Positions 20,013-29,429 of a DNA stretch of 64,000 nt are shown piece after piece. The stretch covers positions 12,746 to 76,745 of the forward strand of contig NZ_JBNLBH010000077.1 of the NCBI RefSeq assembly GCF_050303215.1. Direction: 5' to 3'. Within the stretch, counting starts at the first letter, position 1, and every line of letters begins with the position of its first letter. The notes beneath the pieces were generated by a model. That model ran no database searches. It saw only the letters and a list, made by a program, of their open reading frames with translations, and was not told the DNA's origin. The position numbers were made by a program, and so were the translations under genes. Origin of the DNA: Haliangium sp050303215 (GTDB lineage Bacteria > Myxococcota_A > Polyangia > Haliangiales > Haliangiaceae).

Positions 20013-21158
20013 ATGCCGAACGAGCCCACCGATGCCCGCTCCTGGCGCGTCTCGCGCCGTGGACTCCTCTCTTCATTCGCCGCCGCGGCAGCCACCGCCG
20101 CCGTCGTGCCCTTGTCGACCTCCCCCGCCGCCGCCGAAGGTAGCATCCCCCCGCATGCCACCCGCCACGGCAGGAGGTGCGATCGTTACCGGGCGGCCGC
20201 GATGCGATGTGTCCACTTCCTGGTCAGGCAGATGGACGAGAGCGGGGCGTACACGACCGAGAGCGACCTCGGCGCCTACTACAAGTCGCTGTGGCTGCTC
20301 CACCTCGCCGGGCGCAACCACCTCGCGTATCGTCGCTTACGCTACATCAAGAATACCTTTCTACAATCCGATGGAGACTTCCTCACCGCGCCAGATCTCA
20401 AGACCGCGAATGGGGTCTTGGTCCAGTACTATCCGTATACGAACGGCTGGATCGCGATGGCCAGCCACAAGCTGGGGCGCTTCGACGTCGCCCAGCCCGC
20501 GCACGCGTTCGTCAAGACCTTCTCCGACGACGCCGGCGGCGGATACACCATCGCCGCGCCGTTTGGCGAGGGCGACGACGTGACCGAAGTGTTCATCACC
20601 TCGCACCTCGGGCTCCTGTCGCTCTACTTCGGTGACATCGAGCGAGCCATGCGGGCCGGCGACTTCGTGCTCGATGTGCTCCACAAGCAACCCGACCTCG
20701 ACGACGGGCTGTACCTGCGCGTCGCCCCCACGGGTGACTTGATCACCAGCTTCCCCGACGACGCGGCGGCGTTGCACGTGGTCAAGAGGACCGAGCCGTT
20801 CCAGCTCTACTTCTTCGTCGGCTACCCGATCGCGTTTCTGGCCAAGCTGTACGAGGCAACCGGCGACAGCGCCTACTTGACCGGCGCCATGGACTACCTG
20901 GCGTTCGCCCAGAGCTGCGACGAGAGCCTGTACTCCTTCAACTTCAGCCACAAGGTTGGCTGGGCGGCGTCCATCGTGGCCCGGTTGACTGGGGACACAT
21001 CGGCGCGCGAGACCGCGACCCGCATCGCCGACTACCTGCTGAGCATCCAGGACGCCAGCGGCGGCTGGCTCCTGGATCAGCCGCCGCTGGATCACCTCGA
21101 CCAGTCGGCCGAGATCGCGACCTGGCTGCTGGAACTCTCGGCCGAACTGGGCGCGTAG
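20013..21158 (+). CDS. Tat-exported alpha/alpha-toroid-like protein
   Basis: A 381-residue protein with a twin-arginine signal (VSRRGLLSSFAAAAATAAVV, residues about 12-31, cleavage near AAA-E). The mature part is helical with repeated segments such as YYKSLWLLHLAGR, FITSHLGLLSLYFGD, YPIAFLAKLYEATGD, AMDYLAFAQSC, ATRIADYLLSIQ and SAEIATWLLELS. That pattern fits an alpha/alpha barrel, as in six-hairpin glycosidases, lyases or terpene-cyclase-like proteins. No catalytic residues can be named. The ATG at 20013 has GGAGG 6 bases before it, so the longer frame from 19947 is rejected. Export by Tat suggests a folded periplasmic or secreted enzyme, possibly polysaccharide-acting. Confidence 0.72.
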   Translation: MPNEPTDARSWRVSRRGLLSSFAAAAATAAVVPLSTSPAAAEGSIPPHATRHGRRCDRYRAAAMRCVHFLVRQMDESGAYTTESDLGAYYKSLWLLHLAGRNHLAYRRLRYIKNTFLQSDGDFLTAPDLKTANGVLVQYYPYTNGWIAMASHKLGRFDVAQPAHAFVKTFSDDAGGGYTIAAPFGEGDDVTEVFITSHLGLLSLYFGDIERAMRAGDFVLDVLHKQPDLDDGLYLRVAPTGDLITSFPDDAAALHVVKRTEPFQLYFFVGYPIAFLAKLYEATGDSAYLTGAMDYLAFAQSCDESLYSFNFSHKVGWAASIVARLTGDTSARETATRIADYLLSIQDASGGWLLDQPPLDHLDQSAEIATWLLELSAELGA

Positions 21159-21298
21159 CCGAGGCGCCCCCTCCCCGCAGCGAGCAAGTCTCTCACGCAC
21201 CCGTCGAGGAGATCAGCAAGCTCTCCCTTCGACGGTCTCATATCGAGTCGCTCTGACGAGCGCGCATTCGGTCTCTGATTCAGGCGCGCACGAGGGTC

Positions 21299-21313
21299 GG
21301 GAAATCATTTCCC
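21299..21313 (+). promoter_or_regulatory. 15-bp palindrome upstream of second hybrid kinase
   Basis: Perfect inverted repeat GGGAAAT-C-ATTTCCC, 73 bases before the kinase ATG. Its AT-rich core stands out in this GC-rich DNA. It is a likely protein-binding site; the regulator is unknown. Confidence 0.42.
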
Positions 21314-21386
21314 AGGAGATAGGTTTGCTTGCATACTGTCTCGAGACGCCGCGTCGGCGACTTCGACGGTCTGCTGCTGGAGCACA

Positions 21387-24300
21387 ATGAACCTTCCCGG
21401 CTATCGCATCACAGAAGAACTCCACCGAAGCCCCAACTCGATCGTCTTCCGGGCCCGGCGCAGCGCCGATGACCGTCCCGTCGTCCTGAAGATGGCTCCC
21501 GATGACGACAGCTCGGCTGCCACGGTCAGCCGCTTCAAGCAAGAATCCGAGCTTCTCCTGAGCCTCGAGGTTCCAGGCGTCATTCGACAGTTCGGCTTCG
21601 AGCGCCATGGCGAGCGGGTGTTCATCGTGCTCGAGGATTTCGGAGGAGAGTCGCTGCGCCGCCTGCTGGAGGAGCAGCGCTTCGAGCTGAGGCAGATCCT
21701 CGAGATCGCGATCGAACTCGCGGACATCATCGGGCGCATCCACGCCGAAGGCGTCATCCACAAGGATATCACTCCCGCCAACATCACCTACAACCGACTT
21801 ACCGGGGTGGTCAAGCTGATCGACTTCAACTCGGCCACGCGGCTGCGGGTGGAGGACAGCCTGCAACGCCAGGACGGCGTGAGGGGCACGCTCGCCTATC
21901 TATCGCCGGAGCAGACCGGGCGCATGAACCGACCGGTCGACCATCGCGCCGACCTGTATTCATTTGGCGCCGTGCTGTACGAACTCCTCGCCGGCCGGCG
22001 CTTCTGTGACAGCCACGATCCCCTGGAGATGGTCCACATCCACCTCGCAGTGACACCGACACCGCCGCACCTCGTCGACGACCGCGTGCCCGAGGCGGTA
22101 TCGAACATCGTGATGAAGCTCTTGAACAAAGCCCCGGAGGACCGCTACCAGAGCGGCCTCGGGGTCAAGGCCGATCTGGAGGAGGCGCTGAGGCAGCTCG
22201 ACAGCAGTGGAGAGATCATCCCCTTCGCACTGGCGACCAACGACGCTACGGATCACTTCGAGATCCCCCAGCGGCTGTACGGGCGCGAGCGCGAGCTCGC
22301 GCTGCTGCGTGACGTAATCGCGCGCGTCAGCGAGAGTCGAAGCACCGAGCTCTTCCTGCTGGGCGGATACTCTGGCATCGGCAAGACCTCCCTGGTCAGC
22401 CAGCTCCACCGCGAAGTCATCGAGCGTCGGGGCTACTTCATCAGTGGCAAGTTCGACCAGTTCCAGCGAGCAATCCCTTACTCTGCCCTCACCCTGGCGT
22501 TCCAGGGCCTCGTCGAGCAGCTCCTGATCGAGAGCGACGATGACCTGGCCCGGTGGCGCGAAGCGTTGTCCGCGGCTCTCGGACCAAACGGGCAGGTCGT
22601 CGTCGACCTGATCCCCGATCTCGAACTCATCATCGGCCCTCAGCCGCCGGCCCAGGCGCTGGGCGGGGTGGAGGCGCACAACCGCCTCAAGCTGGTGTTT
22701 CGGGACTTCATCCGCGTTCTGTGCGGCGCGGAGCGCCCCTTGGTGGTGTTCCTGGACGACATGCAGTGGGCCGACTCCGCCACCCTCGATCTGCTCGAGT
22801 CGATCACCTCGGACAGCGCTAGCCGGGCCGCCTTGTTCATCGCGGCCTACCGGACCAACGAGGTGTCCGAGAACCACCCGTTCATGCTCTCGGTCAAACA
22901 GCTCGAGAAGCGCGGAGTGTGCGTCGAATCCTGCCTGCTGGAGCCGATCACGCCCGACGCCGTGACCCGCCTGATCGCCGACACCCTGCCGCGAGCCGGC
23001 TCGGTAGTGCCCGCGCTGGCCCAGTTGGTCTACGACAAGACCGCCGGCAACCCATTCTTCATCCGCCAGTTCCTGGCCATGCTGCACCACGACGGGCTCA
23101 TCTGCTTCGACGCCGAGGCGGGCGCGTTCACGGTCGACATCGCGGGCGTTCGTGCCCAAAACAGCACCAACAACGTCATCGATCTCCTGACCCGCAAGCT
23201 GCACCAACTCCCCCAAGACACCTACGACGTGCTGCGGATGGCCTCGGCGATCGGCAATCGCTTCGACCTCACCACCCTGGCGGTGGTCTGCGAGCGCGAA
23301 CCCGAGGCAGTGGCGCGGTCGCTGGTCGCGGCGATAGACGCCTCCCTCGTCACACCGACCAACGAGTTCGCTGGGCGGCACGAACGAGACCGTAGTTCGT
23401 CCCAGCGACTGCACCACTATCGATTCTCACACGATCGGGTCCAGCAAGCAGCGCACACGGCGATTCCGGCCGCCGATCGTGCCCGCCTCCACCTGTCTAT
23501 CGGCCGCTTGCTCAGGGACGACGAGGACGGTCACGTCACCATCTTCGACATCGTGGGGCACCTCAACCTCGGCGCCAGTCTGCTCACCGATGCAGACGAA
23601 CGCCTGGCCCTGGCTCGACTCAACGAGGCGGCCGCGGTCGCCGCCAAGCGCACCGTGGCCCACGACATCGCCGCCCGCTACTACCGCACCGCGGCCGAGA
23701 TGTTCGCAGAAGCGGGCTGGGAGAAGCACTACCAGGAGTGCTTCGACGCCCACGTCAACTGGGTCGAGTGCATCTCGTTCAGCGACTACTATCAGCAGGC
23801 CTTCGAGGTAATCGAGCAGGTCATGCCGCGGGCGCGCTCGGGCTACGACCGAGCCCGGTTGCTGGTCCTGGCGTCGAGCATCTACACCAGCAGGAACGAG
23901 ATGCCCGAGGCCCTCGCGACCGGAGTCGAGGCGGCCGAACTCCTGGGCCTATCGCTGCCCACCGAGCCCGAGTTGGTCGTGGAAGAGCTGCAGCGGGAGA
24001 TGGGCCGAATCTTCGCGATCATCGCGGAGCGGCCGATGGAGAGCTTCATCGACCTGCCGCACTGCCAGGACCCCACGTACATCCTGCTGGTCGAACTGCT
24101 CAGGCGCTGTGCGCCGTCGGCGTACCAGTCCAACGGGGCGCTGTTCGCCCTCATCACCTGCCACATGGTGACCCTGTCGCTGGAGCACGGCAACTGCCCC
24201 GCCTCCTGCTACGCTTATGGTGCTTTCGGCACCACCCTGAGCGCGGCCCTCGGCGACCACGACAACGCGTATCGATTCGGCAAGCTGGGCGTGGAGCTGT

Positions 24301-26786
24301 TGTCGCAACTCGGCGCCGAGTTCGCGTCCGGCGCGCTCTTCGTCCACGCGGCGTTCATTTCGGCGTGGAAGCGCCCCTTCGACGAGGTCCTCGAGCGCTT
24401 CGTGAGCGGCATCCGTCACTGTCGGGAGACCGGCTGCCTGCAGGACGGCTGCTACTTCGCCACCCACCTGCTCCTCAACCTGTTCGTCCTCGGCCGCTCG
24501 CTGTCCGAACTAGACCAGGAGATGATCGAACGCACGCGCCTGCTGGAGGAGTTTTCGGACCTCACCAACCGCCCGGTGGTGGAGCCCCTGCACCAAGCGG
24601 TTCGCGCCCTGCGCGGGCAGCTCCCCGACTGCGCGTCCCTCGACGACGACCACTTCGACGAAGCCCACCGGCTCGAACGCATCGTTGCCAGCGGCAACTT
24701 GTCGACCTTGTGCTGGTTCCACCTCGCCCGCCTGTCCCACCGCTACTTCACCGGACAGCTCGACGACGCGCTGGTCTCGGTCGAGGCCCTCGAGGAGCAC
24801 GCGGCCAACGCGGCCGGCACCTTCATGTCCGCCGACGCGTCGTTCTTGGGCTTCCTGGTCCGCGCCGCGTTGCTGCGAGCGGGGACGCTGGCGCCCTCGA
24901 GTGAACTCCAAACGCGCATGGACGCCGCGCGCGAGCAGATGGCCACGTGGGCGCAGGGGTGCCCAGACAACTTCGAGCACCTGCACCTGATGATGGCCGC
25001 AGAACAGGCCCACCTGGACGGCGAGGTGTTTTCGGCGATGGAGCTGTTCGAGCGGGCCATCAGCCGCGCTCGGGAGCAAGGCAGCCCCCGCAACGAGGCG
25101 ATCGCGCAAGAGCTCCTCGGTCGGATGTGGCGAGACAAGGGAGAACCCGAGCTGGGCGGGCTGTACCTGCGACGCGCCCGGGAGGCCTACCGTGCGTGGG
25201 GGGCCACGGCCAAAGTCATGCAGATGAGCCAAGAGTTTCCGGGGCTGGCGGCGCGCGAGGTGGTGCAGCCTCGCGAGGAGACCTTATCGACCACCCAGAC
25301 CGCCGACACCCAGACGCTCGACCGCGACGCGATCGCCAAGGCTTCGCAGGCGCTCTCGAGCAAGCTGCAGCTCGACCAGTTGCTGTCGACCTTGATGCGC
25401 GTCATCATGGCCCAAGCTGGCGCCGAGGTCGGCACCGTCCTACTCGCCTCGGGCGACGAGCTCCGGGTCGAGGCCTTCGCCAGCGTGCACGACGACGAGC
25501 TCGAGGTCCGTCAGTCCATCCCCCTGGCCGCGGCCACCCGGCTGTCGCAGGGGATCGTCCGACACGTCGCCCGGCGCTGCGAGACCGTGGTCCTCGACGA
25601 CGCGGCCAGCGAGAGCCGGTACAGGAACGACCCTTACGTGCACACCACCCAGCCCAAGTCGGTGCTGTGCATGCCCATCCTGTACCGGGGTCGGCTCGAG
25701 GGGGTGCTGTACCTGGAGAACAACCTGGCCCCGGGCGCCTTTACCAAGGACAGGGTCGAGGCGCTAGAGATCTTGGCCGCGCAGTTCGCAGTCTCGGTCG
25801 AGAACGCCATGCTGTTCGCCAAGCAAGAAGAGCAGACCAGGGAACTCATGCGCTACCAGGACCACCTCGAAGAGCTGGTCAAGAACCGCACGCTGGAGCT
25901 GATGGAGGCCCAAAACCAATTGGTGGCGCTGTCCCGCCAGGCCGGTATGGCCGATGTCGCCACCGGCGTCCTGCACAACATAGGCAACGCGCTCAACAGC
26001 GTAGTGGTGTCCGTGCAGGTCATGCAGGGCCAGCTCGGCAACATGACCTTCGACAGCCTCCGGCGGGTCGTCGCGCTGCTCGAGCACAACGCCGACGATA
26101 TTGGCCGGTTCATGGACCAAGACCCACGGGGCAAGAAAGTGCTCCAGTATCTGTCCACCGTGCCGCAGGTCCTGGATGACTACAAGAGCACGCTGCTGGC
26201 AGAAAGCAAGCACCTCCAGACCTCAGTACAACGCATCAGCGACATCGTAGCCGAGCAGCACGCCTACGCCACGCCCGTGGCCGTGCTCCAGACTTGTTCG
26301 TTGAAGGGGCTGATCCAGGAGGCGATCCAGCTCACGACCTTGTCGCGCGGAGACGACGGCGTCGAGCTGTCCATCTCCTGCGACGAGGTGCCCGACGTCG
26401 AGGTGGACCGCTACGGCGTGATCCAGATCTTGGCGACGCTGTTGAGCAACGCCAAGGACGCGGTCACGGAGACTGCCTCCGAGTCGGCCGTCAAGTCGGT
26501 CCGAATCGCCGGGACCTGGGACCACAACAACCGCTTCGTCATTCGCGTGAGTGACAACGGGGTTGGGATATCGGCGGAGAACCTGCGCAAGATCTTCGTC
26601 CACGGGTTCACCACCAAGAAGCACAGACACGGGTTTGGGCTCCACAACGCGTGCAACGCAGCCAAGCTCATGGGGGGTTCGCTCACCTGCCACAGCGATG
26701 GCCCGGGCCAGGGCTCGGTATTCTCCCTCGAACTGCCCCTGACGCCCCAGCCGGGCACTGCCGCCCGGTTGGTGTCCGCGAGCTGA
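21387..26786 (+). CDS. Hybrid Ser/Thr kinase - ATPase - GAF - histidine kinase (family 1, copy B)
   Basis: A 1799-residue close paralogue of the protein at 9704, with the same length and domain order. The kinase domain retains its catalytic residues (K35; HKD in 'VIHKDITPAN'; D-F-N). Walker A is GGYSGIGKT at about residue 325 and Walker B is VVFLDDMQW. The MalT/TPR-like middle contains the same LEHGNCPASCYAYG block. GAF lies at about 1320-1475. The histidine kinase has His in LHNIGNALN (about 1529), SNAKDAV, DNGVGI and GFGLHN. Differences cluster in the helical sensor region and the GAF domain, suggesting different inputs. The ATG has GGAG 6 bases upstream. The two copies are about 6.3 kb apart in the same orientation, with unrelated genes between them. 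Confidence 0.94.
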   Translation: MNLPGYRITEELHRSPNSIVFRARRSADDRPVVLKMAPDDDSSAATVSRFKQESELLLSLEVPGVIRQFGFERHGERVFIVLEDFGGESLRRLLEEQRFELRQILEIAIELADIIGRIHAEGVIHKDITPANITYNRLTGVVKLIDFNSATRLRVEDSLQRQDGVRGTLAYLSPEQTGRMNRPVDHRADLYSFGAVLYELLAGRRFCDSHDPLEMVHIHLAVTPTPPHLVDDRVPEAVSNIVMKLLNKAPEDRYQSGLGVKADLEEALRQLDSSGEIIPFALATNDATDHFEIPQRLYGRERELALLRDVIARVSESRSTELFLLGGYSGIGKTSLVSQLHREVIERRGYFISGKFDQFQRAIPYSALTLAFQGLVEQLLIESDDDLARWREALSAALGPNGQVVVDLIPDLELIIGPQPPAQALGGVEAHNRLKLVFRDFIRVLCGAERPLVVFLDDMQWADSATLDLLESITSDSASRAALFIAAYRTNEVSENHPFMLSVKQLEKRGVCVESCLLEPITPDAVTRLIADTLPRAGSVVPALAQLVYDKTAGNPFFIRQFLAMLHHDGLICFDAEAGAFTVDIAGVRAQNSTNNVIDLLTRKLHQLPQDTYDVLRMASAIGNRFDLTTLAVVCEREPEAVARSLVAAIDASLVTPTNEFAGRHERDRSSSQRLHHYRFSHDRVQQAAHTAIPAADRARLHLSIGRLLRDDEDGHVTIFDIVGHLNLGASLLTDADERLALARLNEAAAVAAKRTVAHDIAARYYRTAAEMFAEAGWEKHYQECFDAHVNWVECISFSDYYQQAFEVIEQVMPRARSGYDRARLLVLASSIYTSRNEMPEALATGVEAAELLGLSLPTEPELVVEELQREMGRIFAIIAERPMESFIDLPHCQDPTYILLVELLRRCAPSAYQSNGALFALITCHMVTLSLEHGNCPASCYAYGAFGTTLSAALGDHDNAYRFGKLGVELLSQLGAEFASGALFVHAAFISAWKRPFDEVLERFVSGIRHCRETGCLQDGCYFATHLLLNLFVLGRSLSELDQEMIERTRLLEEFSDLTNRPVVEPLHQAVRALRGQLPDCASLDDDHFDEAHRLERIVASGNLSTLCWFHLARLSHRYFTGQLDDALVSVEALEEHAANAAGTFMSADASFLGFLVRAALLRAGTLAPSSELQTRMDAAREQMATWAQGCPDNFEHLHLMMAAEQAHLDGEVFSAMELFERAISRAREQGSPRNEAIAQELLGRMWRDKGEPELGGLYLRRAREAYRAWGATAKVMQMSQEFPGLAAREVVQPREETLSTTQTADTQTLDRDAIAKASQALSSKLQLDQLLSTLMRVIMAQAGAEVGTVLLASGDELRVEAFASVHDDELEVRQSIPLAAATRLSQGIVRHVARRCETVVLDDAASESRYRNDPYVHTTQPKSVLCMPILYRGRLEGVLYLENNLAPGAFTKDRVEALEILAAQFAVSVENAMLFAKQEEQTRELMRYQDHLEELVKNRTLELMEAQNQLVALSRQAGMADVATGVLHNIGNALNSVVVSVQVMQGQLGNMTFDSLRRVVALLEHNADDIGRFMDQDPRGKKVLQYLSTVPQVLDDYKSTLLAESKHLQTSVQRISDIVAEQHAYATPVAVLQTCSLKGLIQEAIQLTTLSRGDDGVELSISCDEVPDVEVDRYGVIQILATLLSNAKDAVTETASESAVKSVRIAGTWDHNNRFVIRVSDNGVGISAENLRKIFVHGFTTKKHRHGFGLHNACNAAKLMGGSLTCHSDGPGQGSVFSLELPLTPQPGTAARLVSAS

Positions 26787-26906
26787 TCCGAAGCTCATCC
26801 CCGCCCATGTCTCGGCTGGCGCTCCGCGATACCGGCGGGTGACCCCGGCGCTCCGCCGAGCTGGGCGGACAGCGCCTCGCCCGCGTGTTCGCGCCCTTGC
26901 CGGCGT

Positions 26907-28058
26907 TCATAGCTGGCCCGAGACCCGCTGACCCAGCAGCGCGCGACCGCACAGCTCGTCGACTCCGAGCCCGACCATGCCGTGCTGGGTGATCGCGTGC
27001 ATGTCGCGGAACCGGCGCTCGAGCGGGCACGCTTCGTACAAGGACGAACCGCCGCCGGCGCGATACACGGCGTCGACCGCGGCGGCGCTCGACCGCACCG
27101 CGTGGTTCGCCGCGAGCCGGAACTCGAGCCTGTCCTCGGGCCCGAGCGCCTCCCCGCGAGCGAGGCGGGCTTCGCCGGCTCTCACCGCCTGGTGAAGGAA
27201 GACGCGACCAGCCCGGTAGCTGGCTTCGGCCTCGGCGACGAGGGCCTGGATCGTGCCGCGCTCGGCCAGCGTGCGCCGCCCACTCGCGGGGACCTTGGAG
27301 GTGGCCATGTCGACGAACGCGTCGATGGACGCGCGGGCCACCCCCAGCGCGACTGCGGCGACCTCGGCGGCGAGGAACCCAAACAGCGGTATACGGTACA
27401 GCAGGCCCTCTCGCGTCGGCGTCCCCAGCGCGGGATCGATCGCGCGGGCGTCGGGCACGAAGGCATCCTCCACCTCGAGGTCGTGGCTCCCGGTGCCGCG
27501 GAGCCCCGCGACGTGCCAGGTGTCGTGCACGACCGTGTCCTCGGCGGGGAAGATCATGAGCCGCACCTGGGGTCCATCCGCGCTCGCCACCACCGCGCCC
27601 CCGAGCCGCCACGCCGAGTGCCGGCAGCCGCTTGCGAAGCTCCATCGCCCGCTCACTCGGTAGCCGCCCTCGACCGGGATCGCCTCCCCCTTGGGGGCAT
27701 AGACGCCACACGCCGACGCGAGCGGATCGGCGCCGAACACCTCCGTGCACACCCGATCGTCGAGGTGTCCGCTGAGGACCGAGGTCGTGCACGCGATCAT
27801 CACGCACCAACCCGCCGACGCGTCGACGCGCGCGATCGCCTCGATGACATCGAGCTGCGCGCTGAGCTCGGTCCGGGTGCCGCCGTACTCGGTCGGAACC
27901 GACATTCGGAACAGGCCGGCCTCGGCGAAGCGCCGGGCCAACTCCGGGGGCATGGTTCGCGCGCGCTCGGCGGCGCCGGCGCTTCGTCGGATCTCGGGCG
28001 CGAGCTGGTCGACGGCCGCCAGGAGCGCGACCCGTCCAGTGGAGGCGGTTGCTGCCAC
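26907..28058 (-). CDS. Acyl-CoA-dehydrogenase-fold flavoprotein (group D monooxygenase-like)
   Basis: A 383-residue protein with the acyl-CoA dehydrogenase fold. The N-terminal helices contain 'PPELARRFAEAGLFRMSVPTEYGG'-type sequence (split here), the middle strand region has 'GGYRVSGRWSFASGCRH', and the C-terminal domain is of the type-2 class (Acyl-CoA_dh_2). The catalytic Glu of true acyl-CoA dehydrogenases is not recognisable. The best analogues are two-component flavin-dependent monooxygenases such as HsaA and DszC, which use FMNH2 from a partner reductase. No flavin reductase is seen nearby. It starts with GTG and diverges from the SDR gene with only 25 bp between starts, so the two are probably co-regulated. 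Confidence 0.82.
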   Translation of the reverse strand: MAATASTGRVALLAAVDQLAPEIRRSAGAAERARTMPPELARRFAEAGLFRMSVPTEYGGTRTELSAQLDVIEAIARVDASAGWCVMIACTTSVLSGHLDDRVCTEVFGADPLASACGVYAPKGEAIPVEGGYRVSGRWSFASGCRHSAWRLGGAVVASADGPQVRLMIFPAEDTVVHDTWHVAGLRGTGSHDLEVEDAFVPDARAIDPALGTPTREGLLYRIPLFGFLAAEVAAVALGVARASIDAFVDMATSKVPASGRRTLAERGTIQALVAEAEASYRAGRVFLHQAVRAGEARLARGEALGPEDRLEFRLAANHAVRSSAAAVDAVYRAGGGSSLYEACPLERRFRDMHAITQHGMVGLGVDELCGRALLGQRVSGQL

Positions 28059-28060
28059 GG

Positions 28061-28080
28061 AGGAGTGATATTACCCTCCT
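28061..28080. promoter_or_regulatory. Short inverted repeat in the 25-bp divergent gap
   Basis: AGGAG (28061-28065) and CTCCT (28076-28080) flank TGATATTACC, which fills nearly the whole space between the two divergent starts. This could be a shared operator. Neither gene has a properly spaced Shine-Dalgarno. Confidence 0.25.
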
Positions 28081-28083
28081 GCG

Positions 28084-28932
28084 ATGCCTAGAACCAACCA
28101 CAAAGCCATGCAGGGTCAGGTCGCGGTGGTCACCGGCGGCAGCCGCGGGATCGGCCGAGGTGTGGCGCTCGCGCTGGGAGACGCCGGAGCGACGGTCTAC
28201 GTGACGGGCCGCACCGTGCGCACCGGCGAGTCCGCCTTACCGGGGACGATCGACGAGACCGCGGCCCTGGTCACCGAGCGCGGCGGCACAGGGGTGGCGC
28301 TGCAGTGCGACCACGGCGACGACGACCAGGTCCGCTCCGCGATCGAGCGCGTCGTGCAGGAGCGCGGGCGCATCGATGTGTTGGTCAACAACGCCTTCGC
28401 GCTCCCGCGCGAGGAAGACCTCTTGTTCGGGACCCCGTTTTGGGAGCAGCCGCTCCACTTCTGGGACACCATGCACCGGGTGGGGCTGCGATCGCACTAC
28501 GTCGCCTCGGTGCTCGTAGCCCCGGTGATGGTGAAGCAGCGCTTGGGCCTCATCGCCAACATCTCGTCGTTCGGAGGCGGCGGCTTCGCCGTCAACGTGG
28601 CCTATGGGGTCGGCAAGGCCGGTGTCGATCGACTCGCAGCCGACATGGCCCACGACCTGAAGCCGCACGGGGTGGCGGTGGTGTCGCTGTGGCCCGGCAT
28701 CGTGAGAACCGAGCGGATCCTGGCGTATGGAGACGCCTGCCCATTCGACATGTCGTCGACCGAGTCGCCGGAGTTCACCGGCCGAGCGATCGCGGCCCTC
28801 GCGACCGATCCGGAACGACTGCAGAAGACCGGACGCCGCCTGATCGTCGCCGAACTGGCCCAATCGTACGGATTCACCGACATCGACGGCACCCAGCCAG
28901 CGTCCCTACGAAGCCGCCCTCGCAGCGGCTAA
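28084..28932 (+). CDS. Short-chain dehydrogenase/reductase
   Basis: A 282-residue classical SDR. The NAD(P)-binding motif is TGGSRGIG (residues 19-26), with NNA near residue 101. The catalytic Ser is in 'ISSFGGG' and the Y-x-x-x-K is 'YGVGK'. Basic residues after the second strand (TGRTVR) favour NADP(H). An insert near residues 108-125 (REEDLLFGTPFWEQPLHFWD) resembles the DHRS1-like subgroup. The substrate is unknown. It diverges from the flavoprotein at 26907, so the two may act on the same compound. It is upstream of and co-directional with the precursor-peptide genes, 237 bp away. Confidence 0.9.
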   Translation: MPRTNHKAMQGQVAVVTGGSRGIGRGVALALGDAGATVYVTGRTVRTGESALPGTIDETAALVTERGGTGVALQCDHGDDDQVRSAIERVVQERGRIDVLVNNAFALPREEDLLFGTPFWEQPLHFWDTMHRVGLRSHYVASVLVAPVMVKQRLGLIANISSFGGGGFAVNVAYGVGKAGVDRLAADMAHDLKPHGVAVVSLWPGIVRTERILAYGDACPFDMSSTESPEFTGRAIAALATDPERLQKTGRRLIVAELAQSYGFTDIDGTQPASLRSRPRSG

Positions 28933-29099
28933 CAGGTCGCCGAACAACTCTGTCGGGCGATAACAGACCCGAGTCGGGCCATTGCTGGCTGCGATTTCTC
29001 CGCAATACGCCCTCGTTTGCACCTTTCGGGTGATGACGAGATCCTCGCCGCGGACTACCGTGTTGACATACAGCGCGCCCAAGTCAGCCGCAAGGACTT

Positions 29100-29117
29100 G
29101 ATCTGGGCAAACAGATC
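29100..29117 (+). promoter_or_regulatory. Inverted repeat upstream of the precursor peptide genes
   Basis: GATCTG (29100-29105) and CAGATC (29112-29117) separated by GGCAAA, 52 bases before the first precursor ATG. It could be an operator or an RNA hairpin. No clear -10 element was found with the nearby TTGACA at 29063. Confidence 0.38.
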
Positions 29118-29169
29118 GCGAGCGCGATGTTCGCCAGACAACTCACATAACATGAAGAAAGGTCCCGCC

Positions 29170-29349
29170 ATGAATCGACACAACAAAGACGAGAACGCGA
29201 ACGCCAAGGCCCTGCACCGCGACGGGCGCTCGAAGCGGGCCACGCTGACCCTGAACCGGACCACGCTCCGCGAGCTGCAGAGCAACGAGCTGGGAGCTGC
29301 GGTCGGCGGCGGGAAGATCCGAGTCAGCATCGACATCTGCCCCATCTAG
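29170..29349 (+). CDS. RiPP-type precursor peptide 1
   Basis: A 59-residue peptide. The basic, hydrophilic N-terminal leader runs into LTLNRTTLRELQ and 'SNELGAAVGGG', ending in a Gly-Gly processing motif at residues 46-47. The remaining 12 residues (GKIRVSIDICPI) form the presumed core. The pattern L-x-LNRTTLRELQ-x-EL-x-x-V-x-GG is that of class-I-lanthipeptide-like or 'natural product precursor' leaders of Gram-negative bacteria. An upstream in-frame ATG at 29152 exists, but AAAGG lies 7 bases before 29170 and the second copy starts at the equivalent Met. It shares its leader with the next gene, while the core differs except for C-P-I. No modification enzyme or exporter is adjacent. Confidence 0.8.
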   Translation: MNRHNKDENANAKALHRDGRSKRATLTLNRTTLRELQSNELGAAVGGGKIRVSIDICPI

Positions 29350-29429
29350 CAGCACGCGATCCATCCAGGCGCCCGTCCTCGTCGGGCGTCGGCGTGCTCC
29401 CGACACACCTCTCGCTGAAAGGATTTGTC

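Noticed and set aside
29063..29091. TTGACA as a -35 box for the precursor peptide genes
   Set aside because: No acceptable -10 hexamer at 16-18 bp (AGCCGC at 17).
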